From Syntrophaceae bacterium (GTDB lineage Bacteria; Desulfobacterota; Desulfomonilia; Desulfomonilales; Desulfomonilaceae), in NCBI GenBank assembly GCA_014874425.1, contig JACWAG010000465.1:1-7666 (forward strand): DNA of 7,666 bases, read 5' to 3'. Made by a program: the position numbers and the translations under genes. The notes beneath the pieces are model-generated. The model ran no database searches, was not told where the DNA came from, and was given only the letters and a program-made list of their open reading frames with translations. Position 1 is the first letter of the stretch, and the number at the start of each line of letters is the position of its first letter. Positions 1-5,604 of the stretch are shown in pieces.

Positions 1-30
1 GAATTTGCTCTATACTGGTTATACGGTTTT

Positions 31-45
31 AGGGATTAAATACCT
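31..45. repeat. Imperfect inverted repeat, possible operator
   Basis: AGGGATT and AATACCT flank a single central A. Six of the seven arm positions pair and one is a G/A mismatch. The 7-1-7 layout is the same as that of the repeat at 83-97. It lies about 90 bases before the first gene and could be half of a repressor-binding region, but an AT-rich palindrome of this size can arise by chance. Confidence 0.2.
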
Positions 46-82
46 GATTTGTACGGGTAAAAGAATTATGATCGCTAACCCC

Positions 83-97
83 GTTTAAATTTTAAAC
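83..97. repeat. Perfect inverted repeat upstream of the first gene, possible operator
   Basis: GTTTAAA and TTTAAAC form a perfect 7-base inverted repeat around one central T. It ends 38 bases before the ATG of the acyl-CoA dehydrogenase gene, a position where a repressor would interfere with transcription. Small AT-rich palindromes like this are typical binding sites of TetR- or GntR-type regulators of fatty-acid genes, but no regulator gene is in the window. The operator role is inferred from position and symmetry only. Confidence 0.35.
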
Positions 98-135
98 ATA
101 TTGGTTTGATGTTGATGTGAAAAGGAGAAAAACGT

Positions 136-1995
136 ATGGCAAACCTTTTGGTTGATGAACGGGATGTTCAATTCACTCTATATGAACAACTGAACGTCGA
201 AGAACTCTGCAGAGCGGAAAAGTTTTCCGAGCAATCACGAGAAACCTTTGACATGGTAATCGACGCTGCGCAGAAACTCGCCGAAAATAAACTTTGGCCA
301 GCCAACGCTGATGGTGACAGGGTGGGCGTGACACTTGAAAGCGGGCAAGCGAAAGTCCCTGAGTCGTATCACAATGCGTATAAACATTTTTGTGAAGATG
401 GATGGATGGGGATCTCAGTAGATCCTGAATACGACGGCCAAGGGCTCCCCATAGCCTTATGCTGCGCTGCAAACGAATTTTTTCTTGCCGCGAACCTCGC
501 CTTCATGGCGTACCCAGGTCTGGCTGTTGGAGCTGCGAGAATCATACAGAAATTTGGGAGTGAGGAACAACGTTCCACATATATGGAAAAAATGTATTCC
601 GGAGAATGGGGTGGCACCATGTGCTTAACAGAACCCCAGGCGGGAAGCGATGTTGGAGCGATCAGAACCCGTGCAAAAAGGAATTCGGATGGAAGCTTTT
701 CGATCGTAGGAAACAAGGTGTTTATAACAGGCGGCGATCACGACCTGACCGAGAACATTGTTCACCTGGTTCTTGCCAGAATAGAGGGGGCGCCAGGGGG
801 GACAAAAGGAATAAGCATTTTTATTGTTCCCAAAAAAACCCTGGAAAACGGTTGTCTTGTAGATAACGACGTTACTACTGTCGCAGTAGAAAAGAAGTTG
901 GGCCTGCATGGATCCGCGACCTGCGCTCTAAATTTCGGGGAACAGGACCAGTGTAAAGGTTATCTTATAGGCGAAGAGAATATGGGAATGCCAATCATGT
1001 TTCACATGATGAATGAAGCACGTTTGGGTGTGGCGCTTCACGGACTTTCCCAAGCAAGCGCCGCTTACATGCATTCGGTTCGTTATACCCAGGAACGAAT
1101 TCAGGGATCCGATTTCTTGCGTATTAGAGATCCAGATGCCCCCCGAGTCCCCATAATCGAGCATCCTGACGTCCGCCGTATGCTCATGTGGATGAAAAGC
1201 GCTACTGAAGGCATGCGATCCTTGATTTATTTCGTTGGTTATTGTGAGGACCTTGCTACTACAGCTTCTGACAAAACTGAGGCGTCAAAACATCAGGGAA
1301 TGGTAGATCTTTTGATCCCAGTGTGTAAGGCATGGAGTTCGGATATGAGTTTCAGGGTAACTGAAATGGCCATCCAGATTCATGGTGGATACGGTTACTG
1401 CCAAGAATACCCAATTGAGCAATTTTTAAGGGACGTCAAGATCACCTCGATCTACGAGGGCACTAATGGCATACAGGCCTTGGACCTTGTAGGCCGCAAA
1501 CTGTCATCAAACCAGGGGGCTTTGTTCAAAACCTTCATGGAAATGACTGAGGCTGATTTGGCACGATTCCGAAAAAATCCGCGACTTGTTAGAGCCGTGG
1601 CCAACCTGACGCAAGCAAGGTCGAAACTCTTTGAAACAACACTTCATTTGGCCCAGAAAGGGATGTCGGGGGAATTAGCTATACCGGTTTTATACGCTAC
1701 TCCGTATCAGGAGCTTTTTGGAGACGTGAGCGTTGGCCATCTGCTATTGTGGCAAGCGGACATAGCCGATCGCAAGCTTCAGGAAATATTTGATAAGGCC
1801 AACGCTCACACGCCTGAAAGTCAACTTGAAATCCTGAACCAGAACTACGACGCAGCTTTCTATAAAGGTAAAATCGTCGCAGCCGAGTTCTTTTGCAACT
1901 TCACTCTGTCGCTCGCTCCTGGCAAAGCTCAAGCCATCACAAATGGAGACATTTCACTAGTGGAAATGCCTAACAGGTGTTTTGCGAAAACATAA
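136..1995 (+). CDS. Acyl-CoA dehydrogenase with extra C-terminal domain (619 aa)
   Basis: A flavoprotein that oxidises an acyl-CoA to the 2-enoyl-CoA, passing electrons to ETF; it is expected in the cytoplasm. The N-terminal segment (about residues 4-35, with VQFTLYEQ) resembles the short AcylCoA_DH_N extension of the large FadE5/DmdC-like subfamily. The dehydrogenase core spans about 40-460. Signature 1 is CLTEPQAGSD at 163-172. Signature 2 is around 414-433 (QIHGGYGY, then FLRD). The catalytic base is the canonical Glu441 in YEGT (440-443). About residues 465-605 form the helical C-terminal extension (PF12806-like) that makes this family near 600 residues rather than about 380. The start is set by AAGGAG at 122-127. 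The gene is complete, and a 186-base gap separates it from the next gene, so it may be its own transcript. The substrate is not readable from sequence. The family call is firm; the chain-length or structural preference is unknown. Confidence 0.93.
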   Translation: MANLLVDERDVQFTLYEQLNVEELCRAEKFSEQSRETFDMVIDAAQKLAENKLWPANADGDRVGVTLESGQAKVPESYHNAYKHFCEDGWMGISVDPEYDGQGLPIALCCAANEFFLAANLAFMAYPGLAVGAARIIQKFGSEEQRSTYMEKMYSGEWGGTMCLTEPQAGSDVGAIRTRAKRNSDGSFSIVGNKVFITGGDHDLTENIVHLVLARIEGAPGGTKGISIFIVPKKTLENGCLVDNDVTTVAVEKKLGLHGSATCALNFGEQDQCKGYLIGEENMGMPIMFHMMNEARLGVALHGLSQASAAYMHSVRYTQERIQGSDFLRIRDPDAPRVPIIEHPDVRRMLMWMKSATEGMRSLIYFVGYCEDLATTASDKTEASKHQGMVDLLIPVCKAWSSDMSFRVTEMAIQIHGGYGYCQEYPIEQFLRDVKITSIYEGTNGIQALDLVGRKLSSNQGALFKTFMEMTEADLARFRKNPRLVRAVANLTQARSKLFETTLHLAQKGMSGELAIPVLYATPYQELFGDVSVGHLLLWQADIADRKLQEIFDKANAHTPESQLEILNQNYDAAFYKGKIVAAEFFCNFTLSLAPGKAQAITNGDISLVEMPNRCFAKT

Positions 1996-2015
1996 ACTAC
2001 CGGTCCTGAACTGCA

Positions 2016-2035
2016 AGTGTCATTATTGCGACACT
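2016..2035. promoter_or_regulatory. Perfect dyad AGTGTC-N8-GACACT, candidate activator site
   Basis: A perfect 6-base inverted repeat with an 8-base centre lies in the gap between the first dehydrogenase gene and the SCP2 gene. It contains TGT-N10-ACA, the spacing of NifA-type enhancer sites, and TGTC/GACA half sites are common among sigma-54 activators. Its centre is about 130 bases upstream of the start predicted from the candidate sigma-54 promoter at 2129-2145, a usual enhancer distance. A degenerate copy occurs at 2094-2113. No run of T follows, so it is not an intrinsic terminator. The regulatory role is inferred. Confidence 0.45.
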
Positions 2036-2093
2036 AGGTAGACCTCCAGCGAACATTAATCCAACGTAAAAAACGAGAACTCTGGCAGATTTT

Positions 2094-2113
2094 AGTGTCA
2101 TAATAGCTACTTA
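2094..2113. promoter_or_regulatory. Degenerate second copy of the dyad, candidate activator site
   Basis: AGTGTCATAATAGCTACTTA matches the dyad at 2016-2035 at 14 of 20 positions by hand alignment. The first eight bases are identical, and GC and AC are retained in the right half. It keeps TGT-N10-AC with the last base changed. It starts 78 bases after the first copy and 35 bases before the candidate sigma-54 promoter. Paired strong and weak sites are common for cooperative activators. The right arm is poor, so it could be a half site or a coincidence. Confidence 0.3.
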
Positions 2114-2128
2114 TCTAAAACATCGGGT

Positions 2129-2145
2129 TTGGCGCATTCTTTGCT
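2129..2145 (+). promoter_or_regulatory. Candidate sigma-54 (-24/-12) promoter of the SCP2-DUF2148-ligase operon
   Basis: TTGGCGCATTCTTTGCT carries the two invariant dinucleotides GG (2131-2132) and GC (2143-2144) with exactly ten bases between them. It also has TTGGC on the left and TTTGCT on the right, against the known consensus YTGGCACG-N4-TTGCW. Three positions in the left and middle part deviate (G for A, A for G, T for R). The predicted start near 2155-2157 gives a leader of about 26 bases that still includes the AGGAGG at 2171-2176. Dyads at 2016-2035 and 2094-2113 would be the activator sites. No activator gene is visible in the window. Confidence 0.55.
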
Positions 2146-2170
2146 TGATTAAACTTGGGCCTTTTGAAAG

Positions 2171-2176
2171 AGGAGG
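2171..2176 (+). promoter_or_regulatory. Ribosome binding site that fixes the SCP2 start
   Basis: AGGAGG is followed by five A bases and then the ATG at 2182. This placement favours 2182 over the in-frame TTG at 2155, which has no comparable site upstream and would put the Shine-Dalgarno sequence inside the coding region. Confidence 0.85.
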
Positions 2177-2181
2177 AAAAA

Positions 2182-2577
2182 ATGCCTGTTTTTGAAACCA
2201 CTCAAAAGATGTACGAAGTCTTGGGGAATCTGTTCAAACATTTGGCTAACCACCCTGACTCCGGTCCAAAATTTAGGGAAGCCGGCATTGATATTCATTT
2301 CAGCATTACCGACCCGGAAGGTGACATCTGGCTTACACGGGCAGGCGACGTAATCTGCGGAAAGCTGGATCTCAAAGCAACGGTGGAGATGTCCCTCAGC
2401 GGTGATAGCTGCCATCAATTTTGGATGAAGGAACTGTCTCTCCCAATAGCCCTTGCAAAAGGTAAAATTAAGGCAAAAGGACCTATGGGGAAAATCCTCA
2501 AGCTCTTGCCCATCCTCAAGCCGGCTTATGAAGCCTACCCTGATATTGCCCGAAACCACGGAATTGGCGTCTCATAA
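2182..2577 (+). CDS. Stand-alone SCP2 sterol-carrier domain protein (131 aa)
   Basis: A small soluble protein that is a single SCP2 domain (PF02036-like). The family forms a hydrophobic tunnel that binds fatty acyl-CoAs, sterols or other lipids. The central part (about residues 37-100) has the usual pattern of beta strands with the polar turn DPEGDIWLTRAGD, then a strand-rich segment and LPIALAKGKIKAKGP, a typical form of the conserved SCP2 end region where a glycine-containing strand precedes the last helix. There is no signal peptide or membrane segment. The gene is the first of five closely spaced genes, with 17 bases to the next. In animals this domain is fused behind a thiolase (SCP-x), and an SCP-x type thiolase starts at 6896 here. 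The likely role is to carry or present a hydrophobic CoA ester to the pathway enzymes; the ligand is unknown. Confidence 0.85.
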   Translation: MPVFETTQKMYEVLGNLFKHLANHPDSGPKFREAGIDIHFSITDPEGDIWLTRAGDVICGKLDLKATVEMSLSGDSCHQFWMKELSLPIALAKGKIKAKGPMGKILKLLPILKPAYEAYPDIARNHGIGVS

Positions 2578-2594
2578 AGTCCAGGAGGAAAGCC

Positions 2595-3272
2595 ATGAGC
2601 AAGGAACGAAGCGTGAAACAGTTTGAAGAGGACCGTAAGGAAGCATGCAAGATAGCGGCGCGACTTCTCCTGGCTTCAGGAACAACGTCGCCTAGAGTTG
2701 GAGGTGTCGGGGAATGCACCATCCACATCATTGAAGACGAATGCGACATTGAGGATATTTGTCAGCAGTTGGAAGGCATGTCTGACGAGGATAAGGCATG
2801 GGGGTTTTTTAAAAGAGACGCCGCCATGTTAAGAGACGCAGACGCTTTGTTGATAGTTACTTCACTGAGGAGCCTGACGGATCCTTCGGATATAAATTGT
2901 AACATGTGCGGCAAGCTCACGTGTGAATATATGCGTGAATCTGAACGCTTGCTCAAAGGACCGGGAATAGCTTTTCCTGGCCCTTTATGCACGTTCAGGG
3001 CTAATAACGTCGCTTATGCTATCGACGGCATCGTCTCCCAAGCCAGAAACCTTGGGATCGACTACGGCGTCTATTGGTCTGCCGGGGCGGCCGCCATGAG
3101 AATGGGACTTGTTCCACGGGACACAGGGTTCGCACTGGCAGTGGCCATATCGATCACCGAGAAGTCACCGTTCCGGGATATTCCTATCAGATACGCGGAA
3201 ATGAATGAGCGTACCATGAATGATCGTATAATCAAGCGACTTTGGCCTCAATTCCGATCGATCTACAGCTAG
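2595..3272 (+). CDS. DUF2148 ferredoxin-domain protein, first paralogue (225 aa)
   Basis: A member of the DUF2148 family (annotated as containing a ferredoxin domain), whose function is not established. About residues 14-95 form the N-terminal part, with SGTTSPRVGG at 28-37 and a hydrophobic strand ADALLIVTS at 82-90. The four cysteines C102, C105, C110 and C132 give C-x2-C-x4-C-x21-C, followed by FR at 134-135. This suits one [4Fe-4S] cluster and resembles the RnfB/corrinoid Fe-S protein domain (PF04060). The Ala/Gly-rich C-terminal half (about 135-195) aligns well with the next gene product, including GP-x-C-x-FR and the late SPFRD. No signal peptide or transmembrane helix is seen. AGGAGG at 2583-2588 sets the start. 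The 17- and 23-base gaps make it co-transcribed with the SCP2 gene and the second paralogue. An electron-transfer or cofactor-related role beside the dehydrogenases is a guess. Confidence 0.82.
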   Translation: MSKERSVKQFEEDRKEACKIAARLLLASGTTSPRVGGVGECTIHIIEDECDIEDICQQLEGMSDEDKAWGFFKRDAAMLRDADALLIVTSLRSLTDPSDINCNMCGKLTCEYMRESERLLKGPGIAFPGPLCTFRANNVAYAIDGIVSQARNLGIDYGVYWSAGAAAMRMGLVPRDTGFALAVAISITEKSPFRDIPIRYAEMNERTMNDRIIKRLWPQFRSIYS

Positions 3273-3295
3273 TCAGTTTTAGTGGAGGGTAAAAC

Positions 3296-3946
3296 ATGGA
3301 AAGACGGAAGATGGATGATCTTCTGCTCGGTGGGTTGGACAGGGCGGTAGAATTGATGACTGTAGCGGCGCATAACAGTTTCAGATTTGGCGGAAAAAAC
3401 ACTTTGACAATAGTTACCGCGGGCACGGATGATCTTCAGGAAATAGGTGAGTACTGTCTCTCGTTGGGGGACATGTCTCCATTGGGGGCCAGAGACGGAA
3501 GGCACGTCATGGAACTCATTAAAGAACCCACAGCTTTGTTGATCCTGGGCGACAAACGAAAATCTGTCTTTAATTACAATTGTGGGGCCTGTGGGTATAG
3601 AAGTTGCGCAGAAATGAACGCCGCCGAAGAAGTAGAGTCTCTAACCTCCAACGGTCCTAGCTGTCAGTTCAGGAATATAAACCTTCACATAGCGGCCAAC
3701 GCCGCAGCGATGATAGCCTGGCGTCTAGGGTTGTATTGCCGCGTGTTCAGCACTTTGGCCTTCGCCGCAAAGGCCATGCAAATTATTGAAGATGTGGACA
3801 TCGCTGTAAGTGTTTGCGTGAGTGTGGCCAAGCAGGACCCATTTTTTGACAGACACAAGTACTGGACCAAAGAGTATTGGGATGAAATTTTTAATAAGGA
3901 ATTCCCCACTTTCAATCGCGGCTTCATAGGGGCTATTGAAGAATAA
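3296..3946 (+). CDS. DUF2148 ferredoxin-domain protein, second paralogue (216 aa)
   Basis: A paralogue of the preceding product with the same layout: an N-terminal part with NSFRFGGKN at 27-35 in place of TTSPRVGG, a strand TALLILGDK at 79-87, then the cysteine motif and an Ala-rich C-terminal half. Its ligands C96, C99, C104 and C123 give C-x2-C-x4-C-x18-C in the form CGACGYRSCAE. This is strikingly close to the PF04060 pattern CGxCGxxxC seen in RnfB and the corrinoid Fe-S proteins. Extra cysteines at 54, 148 and 174 are not matched in the first paralogue. GPSCQFR at 120-126 and DPFFDR at 181-186 correspond to GPLCTFR and SPFRD in the partner. The start has GGAGG at 3284-3288. Conserved tandem order and divergence suggest two non-identical subunits of one complex rather than a redundant copy. 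The biochemical role is unknown. Confidence 0.82.
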   Translation: MERRKMDDLLLGGLDRAVELMTVAAHNSFRFGGKNTLTIVTAGTDDLQEIGEYCLSLGDMSPLGARDGRHVMELIKEPTALLILGDKRKSVFNYNCGACGYRSCAEMNAAEEVESLTSNGPSCQFRNINLHIAANAAAMIAWRLGLYCRVFSTLAFAAKAMQIIEDVDIAVSVCVSVAKQDPFFDRHKYWTKEYWDEIFNKEFPTFNRGFIGAIEE

Positions 3947-3960
3947 ATCGGGTGATTGCG

Positions 3961-3965
3961 GGAGG
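3961..3965 (+). promoter_or_regulatory. Ribosome binding site that fixes the CoA-ligase start
   Basis: GGAGG lies five bases before the ATG at 3971, inside the run GGGAGGAGGG. An in-frame TTG at 3956 would add five residues encoded largely by this Shine-Dalgarno sequence (REEG), so the ATG at 3971 is chosen. Confidence 0.85.
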
Positions 3966-3970
3966 AGGGC

Positions 3971-5587
3971 ATGGGATCTAAAGCGCATCTCAATCAAGCT
4001 ATAGCTTCGCATCTTGTGGAAATTAAGGCCGACGAAACGCCAGACCAGGAGATATTTGTTTTTGAGCATGGCGCATTTGGCGACGACATTCTAACATATA
4101 AACATCTTTATGAAAATTCAAATAGGGTCGCTCGTCTTTTGTTAGATCATGGTGTTGGTAAAGGCGATGTTTTCGCAGTGTTCATGAGGAACTACCCAGA
4201 ATTCGCCTACTGTATACTCGCAGGTGGATTTACCGGGGCCATCATGGTCCCAGTTGACCCTAGGTTGCGAGGAGACAGGCTGAAGTTTATTCTTGCGAAC
4301 AGTAACACAAAAGCCGTTATAGCGTCAGGTGAATGCCTTGAACAATTGACGGAAGTACTTGGGGATCTTCCCAACGTTAAATTCGTTACTATTGCATATC
4401 AGCGAGAACAACAGATTCCCGTGTCCCCTAACTTTCCCTCTCTAAATGAAACACTGGAATCCGCTTCCTGGCGACCCGTCGAACAACAGATAATGGATGT
4501 TCGACATCCCATGCAGATCATTTACACCTCCGGGACTACCGGGACCCCAAAGGGAGTCATGATACGCAACAATCGACTCGGGGTATTTAACATCATGACG
4601 AAACTTTGCTGGAAGTACTCAAAAACGGACTGCTTATATACCGGGCTTTCTCTGACTCACGGCAACGCCCAGGCTGTAACATTCTTTCCTGCGCTAAACA
4701 TGGGCATAAAAGCGGTTTTTAGCCCCAGATTCACTAAAAGTCGGATCTGGAATATTTGCAGAAAATATGGATGCACAACTTTTTCACTTTTGGGTGGGAT
4801 GATGGCCGGAATCCATAATGAGCCGGAGAAAAATGATGACAGTGACAATCCTGTGAAGATTGTGCTCAGCGCCGGGACTCCGGGATCTATATGGGAAGCC
4901 TTTGAGAAGCGATTTGGGGTCAAAATTCTTGAATGGTATGGCGCTGTGGAAGGAGGCTTTGCGTTCAAACCTCCTGGCCAAGGGCCGATCGGATCTTTTG
5001 GTAAACCTATTCCGGGAATTATGGAATTTAAAGTAGTGGATGAAAATGATAATGAAGTTCCTCCGAGGAAAACAGGTGAGTTAATCTCCCGAATGGTTCG
5101 AGGTGAAACAAAGGTGGACTATCTGGATCTACCTCAGGCGTCCGCGGAAAAAACCAGAGGTGGTTGGCTACGATCAGGTGACATGGTCCATAAAGATGAA
5201 AAGGGCTGGTATTTTTTCGATTATCGTAAGGGTTCTGAACTTAGGCGGGCGGGTGAATTTATTCAACCAGAACACATAGAGGCGGTCCTTGGAAAACATC
5301 CTGATGTAAGTGAGGCTTGCGTATACGGTGTCCCCGCCATATCAGGAGCCCCCGGTGAGAGTGATCTAATAGCCGCTTTGGCGCCAGTGGAAGGAGCGCA
5401 GATAAACCCCCAATCTATTTATGACCTGTGCAAAAAGGAATTGGACCCAAACCATATCCCATCGTATCTCCAAATTGTGAACGAAATTCCGAAGAGTATC
5501 TCGGAAAAAGCCCTGGATAGAGTTCTAAGAGACAAGTTTTTTTCTGACGCCGAAGATGTCTATTCCTATGATAGTTACAGGCAGTAA
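3971..5587 (+). CDS. Acyl-CoA ligase of the adenylate-forming family, CaiC-like (538 aa)
   Basis: Activates a carboxylic acid to its CoA thioester through an acyl-adenylate, using ATP. It is the probable entry step of the pathway and is cytoplasmic. The large N-terminal domain spans about 1-415 and carries the phosphate loop YTSGTTGTPKG (185-195). The A5 motif is EWYGAVEGG (321-329), with Val326 where the family normally has Thr (YGxTE). A7 is WLRSGD (399-404). The hinge/A8 region reads FDYRKGSELRRAGEFI (416-431): the conserved Arg is at 419, but the usual preceding Asp is Tyr418 and the usual hinge Asp/Lys is Gly421. The C-terminal lid spans about 420-538 and has the A10 lysine at K513 in SISEKALDR. 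Overall it most resembles crotonobetaine/carnitine and FATP-type ligases. It starts 24 bases after the second DUF2148 gene and ends 17 before the next dehydrogenase. The ligase class is firm; the substrate is unassigned. Confidence 0.88.
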   Translation: MGSKAHLNQAIASHLVEIKADETPDQEIFVFEHGAFGDDILTYKHLYENSNRVARLLLDHGVGKGDVFAVFMRNYPEFAYCILAGGFTGAIMVPVDPRLRGDRLKFILANSNTKAVIASGECLEQLTEVLGDLPNVKFVTIAYQREQQIPVSPNFPSLNETLESASWRPVEQQIMDVRHPMQIIYTSGTTGTPKGVMIRNNRLGVFNIMTKLCWKYSKTDCLYTGLSLTHGNAQAVTFFPALNMGIKAVFSPRFTKSRIWNICRKYGCTTFSLLGGMMAGIHNEPEKNDDSDNPVKIVLSAGTPGSIWEAFEKRFGVKILEWYGAVEGGFAFKPPGQGPIGSFGKPIPGIMEFKVVDENDNEVPPRKTGELISRMVRGETKVDYLDLPQASAEKTRGGWLRSGDMVHKDEKGWYFFDYRKGSELRRAGEFIQPEHIEAVLGKHPDVSEACVYGVPAISGAPGESDLIAALAPVEGAQINPQSIYDLCKKELDPNHIPSYLQIVNEIPKSISEKALDRVLRDKFFSDAEDVYSYDSYRQ

Positions 5588-5604
5588 GTCCAAAGAGGTG
5601 AAAA

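Larger units (their letters stand above)
1..135 (+). other. AT-rich leader upstream of the first acyl-CoA dehydrogenase gene
   Basis: No coding region was recognised here. The stretch is AT-rich and holds two small inverted repeats (31-45 and 83-97), then AAGGAG at 122-127, eight bases before the ATG at 136. I found no convincing -35/-10 pair, and no GG-N10-GC sigma-54 element lies wholly inside it. A TTGCT at 5-9 could be the -12 half of a sigma-54 promoter whose -24 half would lie just left of the window, but that cannot be seen. The promoter of the first gene is therefore likely here or just upstream, and unassigned. Confidence 0.5.

Noticed and set aside
369..716. Minus-strand open frames inside the first dehydrogenase gene
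   Set aside because: They lie inside a gene with clear family signatures on the + strand, and their products show no recognisable motif.
2016..2035. Intrinsic terminator after the first dehydrogenase gene
   Set aside because: The stem is only six pairs with an eight-base loop and is followed by AGGTAGACC, not a run of T. An activator-type dyad fits better.
2155..2181. Upstream in-frame TTG start for the SCP2 gene
   Set aside because: The extension would encode the Shine-Dalgarno region itself (KEEEK), and the AGGAGG at 2171-2176 is ideally placed for the ATG at 2182.
2149..2559. Minus-strand open frame of 136 codons across the SCP2 gene
   Set aside because: It overlaps almost exactly a recognisable SCP2 domain gene with a strong ribosome binding site, and its translation shows no recognisable domain. 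It is a shadow of the real gene.
3956..3970. Upstream in-frame TTG start for the CoA ligase
   Set aside because: It adds only five residues translated from the GGAGGAGGG ribosome binding site; the ATG at 3971 is far better placed.
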